DNA of 62,019 bases from the NCBI RefSeq assembly GCF_013391765.2, contig NZ_JACBGI020000013.1, forward strand, positions 1 through 62,019. Direction: 5' to 3'. Source of the stretch: Thiomicrorhabdus heinhorstiae. GTDB taxonomy: Bacteria; Pseudomonadota; Gammaproteobacteria; Thiomicrospirales; Thiomicrospiraceae. The notes under the pieces were generated by a model. The model was not told the DNA's origin and made no database searches. It worked only from the letters and a program-made list of their open reading frames with translations. Of this stretch, positions 19,227 to 29,193 are shown piece after piece (the stretch's first letter is position 1; each line of letters starts with the position of its first letter). The position numbers and the translations under genes are program-made.

Positions 19227-20789
19227 ATGAAACCAGTTCGTCGTGCTTTAATCAGCGTGTCCGACAAAGACGGCATTCTAGAATTTGCCAAATCGCTTGA
19301 CGCTATGGGCGTCGCCATTCTTTCTACCGGCGGAACCTATAAAGTTCTTTCTGAAGCCGGTCTGCCGGTAACTGAAGTTTCCGAATACACCGGATTCCCG
19401 GAAATGATGGACGGACGCGTAAAAACTCTGCACCCGAAAATTCACGGTGGTCTTCTAGGACGCCGCGGTAAAGACGATGCGATTATGAGCGAACACGGCA
19501 TTGATCCGATCGATATGGTTGTCGTCAACCTGTACCCTTTCGAAGCAACCGTTGCCAAAGAGGACTGTTCTCTGGAAGACGCTATCGAAAACATCGATAT
19601 CGGTGGTCCGACCATGCTTCGTTCTGCAGCAAAGAACCACAACGACGTGGCGGTTGTCACCGATCCTGCCGACTACTCGCGTATTCTTGAAGAGATGAGC
19701 GCTAACGAAGGCCAACTTTCACATGCGACCCGCTTCGACCTAGCGATTAAGACCTTTGAACAGACAGCGCGTTACGACGGCGCCATCTCCAACTACTTCG
19801 GCAAGATGTTCAACACGGAAGAAGGCGATACTTTCCCGCGTACTTACAACACCCAATTCGTTAAGAAGCAGTCCATGCGCTACGGTGAAAACCCGCATCA
19901 GGCAGCGGCTTTCTATACTGAACGTAATGCCACCGAAGCGTCGATTTCGACTGCAACCCAAATCCAAGGCAAGGAACTGTCTTTCAACAATATCGCCGAC
20001 ACCGATGCGGCATTGGAACTGGTGAAAACTTTCGAAGAAACCGCCTGCGTCATCGTGAAACATGCCAACCCGTGCGGTGTTTCCATCGGAGCAACGCAAT
20101 TCGAAGCTTATGACCGTGCTTATAAAACCGATCCAACTTCGGCATTCGGCGGCATTATCGCCTTCAACACCGAATTGGACGGTGAAACCGCTCAAGCGAT
20201 TGTCGACCGTCAATTTGTTGAAGTCATTATCGCGCCTAAGGTTTCCGAAGCAGCTAAGGCAGCCGTTGAAGCCAAGAAAAACGTTCGTTTGCTGGAATGC
20301 GGCGAATTCACCGGTCAGGAGGCCGCCTACGACTACAAGCGCGTTACCGGCGGACTGTTGGTACAAGACCGTGATCTGGGTACGGTTACTACCGAAGATC
20401 TGAAAGTCGTCACCAAGCGTGCTCCGACCGATAAAGAGATGCAAGACCTGATGTTTGCCTGGAAAGTAGCCAAATTCGTTAAATCGAATGCAATCGTTTA
20501 CGTCAAAGACGGTATGACCGTCGGAGTCGGTGCCGGACAAATGAGCCGCGTTTATTCAGCTAAAATCGCCGGAATCAAGGCAGAAGACGAAGGCCTGGAA
20601 GTGCCTGGTTCGGTCATGGCATCGGACGCTTTCTTCCCGTTCCGCGACGGAATCGATGCCGCTGCCGCAGCCGGCATTACAGCGGTAATCCATCCGGGCG
20701 GCTCTATGCGCGATCAGGAAGTAATCGATGCAGCGGATGAACATGGAATCGCGATGGTGTTTACAGGAATGCGCCACTTCCGCCACTAA
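19227..20789 (+). CDS. purH: Bifunctional AICAR transformylase / IMP cyclohydrolase
   Basis: Last two steps of IMP synthesis. The N-terminal IMP cyclohydrolase domain (about 1-195) begins [17 protein letters not shown] and contains the MGS-like fold; the C-terminal AICAR transformylase domain has the catalytic KHANPCG near residue 279. The 520 aa match the family. Preceded by TTTCGGAGAA. Confidence 0.96.
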   Translation: MKPVRRALISVSDKDGILEFAKSLDAMGVAILSTGGTYKVLSEAGLPVTEVSEYTGFPEMMDGRVKTLHPKIHGGLLGRRGKDDAIMSEHGIDPIDMVVVNLYPFEATVAKEDCSLEDAIENIDIGGPTMLRSAAKNHNDVAVVTDPADYSRILEEMSANEGQLSHATRFDLAIKTFEQTARYDGAISNYFGKMFNTEEGDTFPRTYNTQFVKKQSMRYGENPHQAAAFYTERNATEASISTATQIQGKELSFNNIADTDAALELVKTFEETACVIVKHANPCGVSIGATQFEAYDRAYKTDPTSAFGGIIAFNTELDGETAQAIVDRQFVEVIIAPKVSEAAKAAVEAKKNVRLLECGEFTGQEAAYDYKRVTGGLLVQDRDLGTVTTEDLKVVTKRAPTDKEMQDLMFAWKVAKFVKSNAIVYVKDGMTVGVGAGQMSRVYSAKIAGIKAEDEGLEVPGSVMASDAFFPFRDGIDAAAAAGITAVIHPGGSMRDQEVIDAADEHGIAMVFTGMRHFRH

Positions 20790-20798
20790 AAATTGCTT

Positions 20799-20840
20799 GT
20801 TTACTCAAATTTTGCTGCCCTTCGCAAATTTGAGCAAAAC
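20799..20840 (+). terminator. Hairpin between purH and purD
   Basis: GTTTACTCAAATTTTGC (20799-20815) pairs with GCAAATTTGAGCAAAAC (20824-20840) with one-base bulges and an 8-nt loop. A short T-run follows after four bases. It may attenuate transcription into purD or mark a processing site. Confidence 0.45.
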
Positions 20841-20880
20841 GCTAATTTTTAAAACAAATTTTTAAAGAGAGAATTCATTT

Positions 20881-22173
20881 ATGAATATTTTAGTAATTGG
20901 TAGCGGCGGACGTGAACACGCTCTGGCCTGGAAAGTGGCGCAATCGCCTCTGGCGGAGAAAGTATTTGTCGCTCCGGGGAATGCAGGTACGGCTTTGGAG
21001 CCGAACCTTGAAAACGTCGATATCAAGGTTGAAGACCTTGACGGCTTGGTAGCTTTCGCAAAAGAAAACGCCATCGGTCTGGCAATCGTCGGCCCAGAAG
21101 TTCCTCTGGTTTTAGGCGTGGTTAACGCTTTCCAGGCTGCAGGCTTGAAGTGCTTCGGCCCATCTAAAGATGCCGCACAATTGGAAGGCTCTAAAGCATT
21201 TTCCAAAGATTTCCTGGCAAAACACAAAATTCCAACCGCGGCGTACCGGGTCTTCACTGAGATTCCTCCGGCAAAAGAATTTATTCGCGAACTGGGCGCA
21301 CCGATCGTTATCAAAGCCGACGGTCTGGCAGCCGGTAAAGGCGTTATCCTGGCCGATACCGAAGAAGAAGCCTTTGCAGCGGTTGAAGATATGCTTGAAG
21401 GAAATAAATTCGGCGATGCCGGTGCTCGAGTTGTTGTCGAAGAGTTCCTTTACGGTGAAGAGGCCAGCTTTATTGTTATGGCCGACGGTAAAAACGTTTT
21501 GCCGATGGCGACCTCGCAAGACCATAAAGCGCGTAACAACGGTGATACCGGTCCGAATACCGGCGGTATGGGTGCCTACACCCCGGCTCCAGTCGTTACG
21601 CCTGAAATTCATGATCGAGCCATGCGCGAAGTGATTATGCCGACCATTGAAGGTATGGCCAAAGACGGTCTGCCGTACACCGGTTTCCTGTATGCCGGTC
21701 TGATGATCGACGCAACAGGAGCACCGAAAGTACTGGAATTCAACTGCCGTTTCGGAGACCCTGAAACCCAACCGATTATGATGCGTCTGCAATCGGATCT
21801 AGTTCAACACTGTTTGGATGCACTGGATGGCAAACTGGATCAAGCGACAGCTCAGTGGGACGATCGTGCTGCGCTAGGCGTGGTAATGGCAGCCGGCGGT
21901 TACCCTGACGACTACCGAAAAGGCGATGTCATCAATGGAATCGACAGTGCCAATGCCGACGACCTTAAGGTTTTCCACGCTGGTACGTCTTTAAATGGAA
22001 ATGGCGATGTCATTACCTCCGGCGGACGCGTTCTTTGCGTAACCGCTCTTGGCAGCAATGTCACCGAAGCACAAAAACGTGCCTACGAAGGTGTAGATAA
22101 AGTCAATTGGGACGAGGTCTACTTCCGTACCGATATCGGCCACAGAGCCGTAGAACGCGAACAGAAAGCATAG
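20881..22173 (+). CDS. purD: Phosphoribosylamine-glycine ligase
   Basis: ATP-grasp ligase joining glycine to phosphoribosylamine in purine synthesis; 430 aa. N-terminal MNILVIGSGGREHALAWK is the family start. The ATP-grasp loop KADGLAAGKGV lies near residue 145, and the segment HKARNNGDTGPNTGGMGAY and metal site LEFNCRFGDPETQ follow. The ribosome site AAAGAGAG precedes the ATG. Confidence 0.96.
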   Translation: MNILVIGSGGREHALAWKVAQSPLAEKVFVAPGNAGTALEPNLENVDIKVEDLDGLVAFAKENAIGLAIVGPEVPLVLGVVNAFQAAGLKCFGPSKDAAQLEGSKAFSKDFLAKHKIPTAAYRVFTEIPPAKEFIRELGAPIVIKADGLAAGKGVILADTEEEAFAAVEDMLEGNKFGDAGARVVVEEFLYGEEASFIVMADGKNVLPMATSQDHKARNNGDTGPNTGGMGAYTPAPVVTPEIHDRAMREVIMPTIEGMAKDGLPYTGFLYAGLMIDATGAPKVLEFNCRFGDPETQPIMMRLQSDLVQHCLDALDGKLDQATAQWDDRAALGVVMAAGGYPDDYRKGDVINGIDSANADDLKVFHAGTSLNGNGDVITSGGRVLCVTALGSNVTEAQKRAYEGVDKVNWDEVYFRTDIGHRAVEREQKA

Positions 22174-22491
22174 CCCCAGACTTATGCGTCTATCCCGGAA
22201 AATGCTGGAATTTTCCGGGATTCTCTCCTATCAATCATTCTATCCTGCTTACTCAATCTCCGATTCAAACTTTCGGACAATAATCCCTTAAGTCTCCCCA
22301 ACTTACAAAACATCAGCTTTTCCTAAAATAAAACCATCTAATGCATTATAAAAAATACCTAGGATAAAGCGGGGCGGTTTTGCTTTTCATCCCCGGGCAT
22401 TTTGCTAAACTTGGCCCTCAAAATATAAAAACTAAATCCAAAAACTCCTCAAGATAGAGGAGGTTTATAACCATCGGGTAACACATCCAAG
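22174..22491 (+). other. Intergenic region between purD and ccmA
   Basis: 318 nt without a credible gene. It holds a strong hairpin just after purD, TCCCGGAAAAT (22193-22203) / ATTTTCCGGGA (22210-22220), likely its 3' end although the T-run is weak. A short stem CTCCTC / GAGGAG (22445-22450 and 22457-22462) lies 30 nt before ccmA and could mask or shape its translation start, which lacks a good ribosome site. No recognisable operator was seen. Confidence 0.5.
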
Positions 22492-23106
22492 ATGCATTAT
22501 CAGGCAAAGCAACTGAGTTGTAAGCGTGGCCGTAAAACGCTGTTTTCTGAGCTCTCTTTCGAGCTTCAAGCGGGCCAACTGCTATTAATTGAAGGCCATA
22601 ACGGTGCCGGAAAAACCAGCTTATTAAAACTGCTGACCGGCTTACGTATGCCCGAAGCCGGAGAAATCCTCTGGCAATCTCGTTCGATTCACGATGCTCA
22701 CAACGACTTCCGCAGCAAACTCTCCTGGCTCGGGCACCAAAATCCGTTGAAAGACGAACAGAGCGCCCTGGAAAATCTGCATACTCTAAGCAGCTTTCGC
22801 CCGCGCAATTCGATCAGCCTGACCGACGCCTTACAGGAAGTAAAACTCGGGCATGCCAAACACGCACAAGTCAAAACCTTTTCAGCCGGAATGAAACGCC
22901 GTTTGTCACTCGCATCCCTGCTGGTAGCGAATACTCAATTATGGATTCTGGACGAACCCCAGGCAGCTTTGGATAAAGACGGCGTTGCTCTGTACGAATC
23001 CCTTGCCAAACAGCATCTGGAAAACGACGGCATGATTGTAATGACTTCGCACCATCCGTTGAATCTACCTGCCGATCGCGTGCAGCGATTGGCATTGGGA
23101 GTCTGA
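22492..23106 (+). CDS. ccmA: Cytochrome c maturation ABC ATPase
   Basis: ATPase of the CcmABCD complex that releases heme-loaded CcmE. 204 aa with Walker A GHNGAGKTSLLK (about residue 35), signature FSAGMKRRLSLA (about 127) and Walker B LWILDEPQAALD (about 147). The signature departs from LSGGQ in the way usual for CcmA. First gene of a nine-gene ccm operon; ccmB starts 3 nt after it. Confidence 0.93.
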   Translation: MHYQAKQLSCKRGRKTLFSELSFELQAGQLLLIEGHNGAGKTSLLKLLTGLRMPEAGEILWQSRSIHDAHNDFRSKLSWLGHQNPLKDEQSALENLHTLSSFRPRNSISLTDALQEVKLGHAKHAQVKTFSAGMKRRLSLASLLVANTQLWILDEPQAALDKDGVALYESLAKQHLENDGMIVMTSHHPLNLPADRVQRLALGV

Positions 23107-23109
23107 TCG

Positions 23110-23778
23110 ATGAGCAGTTTGTGGAGCCTGATTCGTCGCGACTTACTACTCGCCTACCGTCGCCGTGGTGAAGTCGGCAATGCACTAATTTTTTTCGGTC
23201 TGGTCGTTCTGCTGTTCCCTATCGGAATCGGCGCATCCGAAACCTTACTGGCGCAGATCGCCCCCGGTTTAATCTGGATCGCCGCCCTGCTGGCAACACT
23301 GATGTCGCTCGACAGTCTGTTTAAAGAGGACTATCAGGATGGCACTTTGGAACAATGGACTCTCAGCCCGCACTCTCTGGTAGCTTTTGTCTGGGCTCGC
23401 CTGATCTCGCACTGGTTGATTACGGCCCTGCCATTGGTTGCGGTAGCACCTGTTTTAGCCCTGACACTCAATCTACCGGCTGATGCGATCGGCGTTCTAC
23501 TTCTCAGCCTGTTGCTGGGAACACCGGTTCTTATGTTTGTCGGTGCCATCGGCGTCGCCTTAACGACAGGACTGCAGAAAAGCAGCTTGCTGCTGCCATT
23601 GCTGGTGCTGCCGTTTTATATTCCGGTGTTGATTTTCGGCGCCAGCGCGGTGGAAGTCAGTGCCTCCGGCTGGTCTGCTGCCGGGCAACTTTATATTCTG
23701 GCCGGACTTTTCGTTCTCGGTCTTACCCTGGCACCCTTTGCGGTCGCCTCAGCTTTAAAGGTCAGTGTATCGCAATGA
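23110..23778 (+). CDS. ccmB: Heme exporter permease CcmB
   Basis: Six-helix inner-membrane subunit of the CcmABCD complex, 222 aa. The cytoplasmic N terminus begins SLWSLIRRDLLLAYRRRGE, followed by successive hydrophobic segments and the family motif FKEDYQDGTLEQW near residue 75. It overlaps ccmC by 4 nt. Confidence 0.92.
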   Translation: MSSLWSLIRRDLLLAYRRRGEVGNALIFFGLVVLLFPIGIGASETLLAQIAPGLIWIAALLATLMSLDSLFKEDYQDGTLEQWTLSPHSLVAFVWARLISHWLITALPLVAVAPVLALTLNLPADAIGVLLLSLLLGTPVLMFVGAIGVALTTGLQKSSLLLPLLVLPFYIPVLIFGASAVEVSASGWSAAGQLYILAGLFVLGLTLAPFAVASALKVSVSQ

Positions 23779-24545
23779 ATATTATCGCCAAATGGTACTA
23801 TCGTCTCGGAGCCCCAAACTGGTTCTACCCTTTAACAGGGAAAATGCTTCCCTGGATCGCGGTGATCTTTTTGGCACTGCTGATTCCGGGACTTTACATG
23901 GGACTGTTTACCGCCCCCGCCGACTACCAGCAAGGCGACTCCTTCCGCATTATGTACGTGCATGTCCCGGCCGCCTGGATGTCGATGTTTATCTATTTTG
24001 CGATGGCGGTTGCTGCGGTGGTTGCTTTGGTGTGGCGGGTACGCATGGCGGAAATCATGATTATTTCCAGTGCTCCGATCGGCGCCAGCTTTGCCTTGAT
24101 AGCCTTGATTACCGGCTCACTATGGGGCAAACCGATGTGGGGAGCCTGGTGGGTATGGGACGCGCGCCTGACTTCGGAACTGATTCTGCTGTTTATCTAT
24201 TTAGGAATCTTCGCCCTCTACAATGCAATCGAAAACAAACAGACCGCCGGTCGTGCCATGAGCATTCTGACCTTGGTCGGTGTCGTCAACTTGCCAATTA
24301 TTCACTATTCGGTGGTGTGGTGGAACACGCTACATCAGGCGGCTACCGTCAGCAAGTTCGACACGCCGTCGATTCACATCGATATGCTGATTCCGCTTTT
24401 ACTGATGGCAGCCGCATTCCAGTTTCTTTATTTGTGGATTCTATTACTCAAAATGCGCGCCAACCTGCTTGAGCAGGACCTACACTGCGGCTGGGTTAAG
24501 AAGATTATCTGGGATCGCCGCAAAGCACACAACGGAGGAAATTAA
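23775..24545 (+). CDS. ccmC: Heme-handling protein CcmC
   Basis: Loads heme onto CcmE in the periplasm. 256 aa with six helices and the tryptophan-rich heme motif WGAWWVWDARLTSE (about residue 120). Conserved histidines flank it: VHVPAAWMS (about 63) and IHYSVVWWNTLHQ (about 178). It shares ATGA with ccmB. Confidence 0.95.
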   Translation: MNIIAKWYYRLGAPNWFYPLTGKMLPWIAVIFLALLIPGLYMGLFTAPADYQQGDSFRIMYVHVPAAWMSMFIYFAMAVAAVVALVWRVRMAEIMIISSAPIGASFALIALITGSLWGKPMWGAWWVWDARLTSELILLFIYLGIFALYNAIENKQTAGRAMSILTLVGVVNLPIIHYSVVWWNTLHQAATVSKFDTPSIHIDMLIPLLLMAAAFQFLYLWILLLKMRANLLEQDLHCGWVKKIIWDRRKAHNGGN

Positions 24546-24546
24546 G

Positions 24547-24702
24547 ATGCAGGAATTTTTCGCAATGGGCGGTTATGGCAGCTATGTCTGGTCCGCTTTC
24601 GGCATCAGTTTTTTGATTATCTTAATCAACCTTGTCCAACCGGCATTGCAACACCGTCAAGCGATTCGGGACGCTGACGATTTTCACCACCAAGAAAAAT
24701 AA
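24547..24702 (+). CDS. ccmD: Heme exporter small subunit CcmD
   Basis: Single-helix protein of 51 aa that stabilises the CcmABC complex. The ATG follows GGAGGAAATTAAG. It has the family N terminus QEFFAMGGYGSYVWSAFG, one hydrophobic helix (SFLIILINLVQPAL) and a charged tail. It starts one base after the ccmC stop; longer upstream frames overlap ccmC and are rejected. Confidence 0.9.
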   Translation: MQEFFAMGGYGSYVWSAFGISFLIILINLVQPALQHRQAIRDADDFHHQEK

Positions 24703-24714
24703 AGGGAAAATGTT

Positions 24715-25167
24715 ATGAGTCCTGTCCGCAAAAAACGTTTCTATATGGTGCTACTGCTGCTAACCGGCGTCAGTATCGCCACCTTTCTGATTATTCAGGC
24801 ATTCAGCCAGAATATGATGTTTTTCTTCTCCACGACCGAAGTCAAACAAGGTAAAGCGCCTGCCGACCGCGACTTCCGCTTGGGTGGTCTGGTGGTTAAC
24901 CACAGTGTGCAGCGTGAAAGCGGTTCGCTTAAGGTCCACTTCGAACTGACCGACAGCCAGACGCCGGTTAAAGTCGAATATAGTGGCATCTTGCCTGATC
25001 TGTTCCGCGAAGGACAAGGGATTATTGCCAAAGGACGCTTAAACGACCAAGGAGTCTTTGTCGCCAAGGAAGTGCTCGCTAAACACGACGAAAATTATAT
25101 GCCACCAGAGGTCGCTGATTCCATTAATAAAGCCCAGCTCGCCAGTTCGGAGCCAGTTCAACCATGA
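24715..25167 (+). CDS. ccmE: Periplasmic heme chaperone CcmE
   Basis: Binds heme covalently and passes it to apocytochromes. 150 aa with an N-terminal membrane anchor and an OB-fold. The heme-binding histidine is in LAKHDENYMPP (about residue 123), the standard HxxxY motif. The 3' end overlaps ccmF by 4 nt. Confidence 0.95.
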   Translation: MSPVRKKRFYMVLLLLTGVSIATFLIIQAFSQNMMFFFSTTEVKQGKAPADRDFRLGGLVVNHSVQRESGSLKVHFELTDSQTPVKVEYSGILPDLFREGQGIIAKGRLNDQGVFVAKEVLAKHDENYMPPEVADSINKAQLASSEPVQP

Positions 25168-27083
25168 TTCCGGAAATCGGCCATTTTTCTTTAATTCTCG
25201 GCTTGGGCTTTGCCACCGTTCTAGCGATTTTCCCGCTATGGGGCAGTTACAAAAACAATTCGGCATGGATCGCTCTGTCCCGCCCGGCAGCATTCGGACA
25301 GTTTCTGTTTGTCGGACTGTCTTTCGCCTGCCTGGTCTACGCCTTTATCGACAACGATTTTTCGGTGAAATACGTTGCCGCCAACTCCAACACGCAATTG
25401 CCGATGATTTTCAAGGTCTCCGCCACCTGGGGAGCACATGAAGGATCCTTGTTACTGTGGGGACTGATTCTGACATTGTGGACCTTTGCCGTAAGCCTGT
25501 TCAACCGTTCCCTGCCGGAGAGCCTGAATGCTAAACTGCTTGCTACTCTCGGCCTGGTCAGTATCGGCTTCCTATTGTTCATATTGATTACCTCTAACCC
25601 TTTCGAACGACTGCTTGAAGTGCCGCAAGAAGGCCGCAGTCTGAATCCGCTACTTCAGGATATCGGTCTGGCGATCCATCCTCCTATGCTCTATATGGGC
25701 TATGTCGGTATGGCCGTCTCCTTCGCTTTCGCAGTCGCCGTTTTATTGGAAGGTCGTCTGGAAATGGCCTGGGCTCGTTGGACCAAAGCCTGGACTTTGA
25801 TTGCCTGGGCCTTCCTGACTCTTGGAATTGCGCTCGGCAGCTGGTGGGCTTACTATGAACTCGGCTGGGGTGGCTGGTGGTTCTGGGACCCAGTCGAAAA
25901 TGCATCCCTGCTTCCATGGCTGGTCGCAACCGCTCTGATCCATTCTTTAGCGATTACCGGGGCACGCGGCACCTTCCAGTCCTGGAGCCTGTTACTAGCA
26001 ATTCTGGCTTTTGCCTTAAGCCTGCTCGGTACCTTCCTGGTGCGCTCCGGCGTTCTCACTTCGGTGCACGCTTTTACCAGCGATCCGTCGCGCGGAGTTT
26101 TTATTCTACTCTTCCTGGTAGTCGTAGTCGGTCTATCCCTAACCCTGTATTCGGCGAATGCCCACAAGGTTACGCATAGCAAAAAATTTAGCCTCTTCTC
26201 CAAAGAGAGCCTCCTGCTATTTAACAACGTGATTCTGATGGCGATGATGGCAACCGTGCTGCTCGGTACACTTTATCCATTGATTCTCGACGCTCTCGGG
26301 CTGGCTAAAATTTCCGTCGGCGCCCCTTACTTTAATAGCGTGATGCTGCCTCTGACAGTACCTTTGGCAATTTTTATGGGCTTCGGCTTTGCCGCCCACT
26401 GGAAACAGGATCAGGGAATATCATTGCTGAAACGCATGAGTCTGCCGCTGATCTTGAGTCTGATGACGGCAATCTTGATCCCGTTACTGATTCTGCCGGA
26501 TGTTCAAGGCCTGGGCATACTCGGACTGTTTATGTCGGCCTGGATCGGCTTCAGCGCTCTGTATTGGCTACTCCGCGGCCAACAGGGACATTTTGCGAAA
26601 CCATCCTTGCAGCTAGTCGGTTCCAGTCTGGCGCACATCGGTTTTGCAGTCACCTTGACCGGCATTACGATCACCTCCCTGTACAGTATTGAAAAAGACA
26701 TTCGCCTAGCCGAGGGCGACAGCTACCACATTCAGCAGTATGAATTCCGCTTTGACGGCGTCAAACAAAAACAGGAAGCCAACTATCTCGCTTCGGAAGG
26801 TTCGGTCACGGTTTTGGAAAACGGCGAATTTATCGCCCATTTGAAACCGCAGAAACGCACCTATCTGACTCAAGGAATGCCGATGACCGAAGCCGGCATC
26901 GACGCTGGGCTGAATCGTGACCTATTTGTCGCCTTGGGAGAGCGACTGCAAGATGGAGCCTGGAGCGTTCGTGTGCAATATAAGCCGTTTATTCGCTGGA
27001 TCTGGCTGGGATCGATCCTGATGGCTTTAGGTGCTCTGTTGGTATTGGCGGCCCATATTCGCAACGGGAGACGTTCGGCATGA
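25164..27083 (+). CDS. ccmF: Heme lyase subunit CcmF
   Basis: Large membrane protein, 639 aa, that attaches heme to CxxCH motifs together with CcmH and CcmI. The WWD-type motif WGGWWFWDPVENASLLPW lies near residue 235, and conserved histidines occur near AIHPPMLYMGY (about 171) and VLTSVHAF (about 302). It overlaps ccmG by 4 nt. Confidence 0.96.
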   Translation: MIPEIGHFSLILGLGFATVLAIFPLWGSYKNNSAWIALSRPAAFGQFLFVGLSFACLVYAFIDNDFSVKYVAANSNTQLPMIFKVSATWGAHEGSLLLWGLILTLWTFAVSLFNRSLPESLNAKLLATLGLVSIGFLLFILITSNPFERLLEVPQEGRSLNPLLQDIGLAIHPPMLYMGYVGMAVSFAFAVAVLLEGRLEMAWARWTKAWTLIAWAFLTLGIALGSWWAYYELGWGGWWFWDPVENASLLPWLVATALIHSLAITGARGTFQSWSLLLAILAFALSLLGTFLVRSGVLTSVHAFTSDPSRGVFILLFLVVVVGLSLTLYSANAHKVTHSKKFSLFSKESLLLFNNVILMAMMATVLLGTLYPLILDALGLAKISVGAPYFNSVMLPLTVPLAIFMGFGFAAHWKQDQGISLLKRMSLPLILSLMTAILIPLLILPDVQGLGILGLFMSAWIGFSALYWLLRGQQGHFAKPSLQLVGSSLAHIGFAVTLTGITITSLYSIEKDIRLAEGDSYHIQQYEFRFDGVKQKQEANYLASEGSVTVLENGEFIAHLKPQKRTYLTQGMPMTEAGIDAGLNRDLFVALGERLQDGAWSVRVQYKPFIRWIWLGSILMALGALLVLAAHIRNGRRSA

Positions 27084-27613
27084 AAAAGCAGTTCGCCCCC
27101 CTGATTATTTTTGCGGTACTGGTACTGTTTCTGGCAATCGGCCTGACTCTGAATCCGCAGAATGTACCTTCGCCACTGATCGGCAAAACCGCCCCGCAAT
27201 TCGAATTACCGCAACTGAATTCGGCAGAAAGATTTTCGCCGCAACAGCTACAAGGTAAGGCCTGGATTTTAAATATCTGGGCCTCGTGGTGCAGCTCCTG
27301 CAAACAGGAACACAAGCTGTTGGTCGATCTTGCCAAGACGCAACCTTATGTGATCGTCGGTCTGAATTACAAAGATACCGCTGCGGAAGCGAACTCCTGG
27401 TTGCAACGCTATTCCGATCCCTACTCCGTGGTCATTGAAGATGCCCAGGGAAAAGCCGGCATTGATTGGGGTGTTTACGGCGTACCGGAAACTTTCGTGA
27501 TTGATACCCACGGCATCATTCGTCATAAATTCACCGGTCCTTTAACCCGGCAAAGCATCGAGGAAACACTGATTCCACTCATGCAGACACTGCAGAGCGA
27601 GGTGCAATCATGA
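27080..27613 (+). CDS. ccmG: Thiol reductase CcmG/DsbE
   Basis: Membrane-anchored thioredoxin-fold protein keeping apocytochrome cysteines reduced. 177 aa, N-terminal helix, and active site WASWCSSCKQEH (about residue 69). GVYGVPETFVID is the cis-proline region (about 134). It probably receives electrons from the DsbD at 12.2-14.4 kb. Overlaps ccmH by 4 nt. Confidence 0.93.
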   Translation: MKKQFAPLIIFAVLVLFLAIGLTLNPQNVPSPLIGKTAPQFELPQLNSAERFSPQQLQGKAWILNIWASWCSSCKQEHKLLVDLAKTQPYVIVGLNYKDTAAEANSWLQRYSDPYSVVIEDAQGKAGIDWGVYGVPETFVIDTHGIIRHKFTGPLTRQSIEETLIPLMQTLQSEVQS

Positions 27614-28026
27614 AACGCTTTCTGATTCTCCTCTACATGCTGTTGTTTTCTCTGCCTCTGTTTGCAGCAATTGAAGAACATCGCTTTAAAACCCCGCAGC
27701 AGGAACGCGATTACCGCCAGCTTATCGACGAACTGCGCTGCCTGGTATGCCAAAACCAAAATCTGGCCGACTCGAATGCCGAACTGGCTCAGGATCTGCG
27801 CCGACAGGTGTATAGCATGCTGGTCGATCAACAGGCAGATAAACAACAGGTTGTCGACTATATGGTGCAGCGTTACGGCGATTTCGTCCTCTATCGCCCA
27901 CCGCTAAAAACTCAAACGACTTTGCTATGGGCCGGACCTTTTCTATTTCTGGCAATCGGTGTCTGGTTTTTAATCCGCCTGATTCGCCGCCAAAACTCGA
28001 TGGATGATGCTGATGACAACTCTTAG
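27610..28026 (+). CDS. ccmH: Apocytochrome reductant CcmH (N-terminal type)
   Basis: Thiol protein that presents apocytochrome c to CcmF. 138 aa with a signal peptide, the active-site motif LRCLVCQNQNLADSNA (about residue 39) and a C-terminal helix. In E. coli CcmH is fused to the TPR module; here the latter is the separate next gene, which overlaps by 23 nt. Confidence 0.93.
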   Translation: MKRFLILLYMLLFSLPLFAAIEEHRFKTPQQERDYRQLIDELRCLVCQNQNLADSNAELAQDLRRQVYSMLVDQQADKQQVVDYMVQRYGDFVLYRPPLKTQTTLLWAGPFLFLAIGVWFLIRLIRRQNSMDDADDNS

Positions 28027-29032
28027 TCTCTGGTTAAGCTTACTATTGATCGCCGCGCTGGCGATCCTCTTCTTCCCACTGCTCAAGCAGGGAAAACACC
28101 TTTCCAAAAGCGCTCTTCTCTCCATCGGTATCGGACTGCCGGCTTTAACCATAGGACTGTACTTTTATTTCGGCACTCCACAATTCGCGGAAATATCCCA
28201 AGACGACTCCGCTCCCAAAATGGTCACTCTGGTCGACAAGCTGGAGCAAAAACTAGCCAAAAAACCGGACGACTTGAGTGGCTGGCTGCTCCTCGGGCGT
28301 TCCTATATGATGACCGATAATTATCCGAAAGCCGTCTGGGCATTCGAGCACGCCTATCAACTGGCTCCGAACAATCTTAGTGTGCTCCTTCCCTTGGCGG
28401 ATGCCTTATCCGTTACCCAGAACGGGCGTTTGCAGGGCAGGCCTTACGAACTGCTGCAACAAGCTCTGAAACTCGATGCTCATAACAAAATGACCTTATG
28501 GCTTCTCGGTCTTGCCGAACGGCAAAAAGGCGATATTCCAAGGGCTGGTGAGCTATGGCAAACCCTCTACTCTCAGCTTGACCCGGACGACCCTGATCGC
28601 AAGCATATCTCGGCATTACTCGAGCAGATCGGACAATCGGTTACTGAAAATCCCGGCCCCGAATCCAAGCCTGAGGATACGACTGCATCGGAGGAAAAGT
28701 CGATCCAGATTGTCGTTTCAACCGAGACTCCACAGACACTACCGGCAGGTACAACTTTGTTTGTCTATATCAAAGCTGCCGAAGGTCCGCCGATGCCGAT
28801 AGCCGCCAGGAAAATTTCGATAAAACAACTACCTGTCGAAGTTGATCTAAGCAGTTCCGATGAACTGATGGCGAATCGAAAACTCAAGAATTTCGAACAC
28901 TTAATTGTCGGAATCAAACTGACTCAAGGTGATAAACAAGATGTATCCAAAGTGTTGTATCAGGCAGAAAAACCGGCACAAATGGGTAAAAAAGCCGTAT
29001 TTATAACAAATATAAATATTACCGTTTCATGA
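28004..29032 (+). CDS. ccmI: Cytochrome c biogenesis TPR protein CcmI
   Basis: Captures the C terminus of apocytochrome c. 342 aa with two N-terminal membrane helices (about residues 5-20 and 35-53) and TPR repeats beginning LAKKPDDLSGWLLLGRSYM (about 84) followed by a second around AVWAFEHAYQLAPNN. The C-terminal third is a beta-rich domain. Three in-frame ATGs (28004, 28007, 28013) are possible starts. Last gene of the ccm operon. Confidence 0.88.
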   Translation: MMLMTTLSLWLSLLLIAALAILFFPLLKQGKHLSKSALLSIGIGLPALTIGLYFYFGTPQFAEISQDDSAPKMVTLVDKLEQKLAKKPDDLSGWLLLGRSYMMTDNYPKAVWAFEHAYQLAPNNLSVLLPLADALSVTQNGRLQGRPYELLQQALKLDAHNKMTLWLLGLAERQKGDIPRAGELWQTLYSQLDPDDPDRKHISALLEQIGQSVTENPGPESKPEDTTASEEKSIQIVVSTETPQTLPAGTTLFVYIKAAEGPPMPIAARKISIKQLPVEVDLSSSDELMANRKLKNFEHLIVGIKLTQGDKQDVSKVLYQAEKPAQMGKKAVFITNINITVS

Positions 29033-29193
29033 AATAAATACGTCCTATTGACCATTAAAAATTCTTTCTGTACCCATTAAGTTTTCTTCTCTAAGATAGC
29101 CAAAAAATTGAGGAATGCTTGAGACGGTCAAAGATTTATAAGACATTCCCGAATAAATTAAAACAGCGAAACTTTTACTAGAAATCCAAAAAT

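Noticed and set aside
19740-20540. Antisense frame of 266 codons across purH
   Set aside because: Lies fully inside a strongly conserved gene on the other strand, with no ribosome site or recognisable domain.
21112-21792. Antisense frame of 226 codons across purD
   Set aside because: Shadow of purD; composition follows the complementary gene and no family features are visible.
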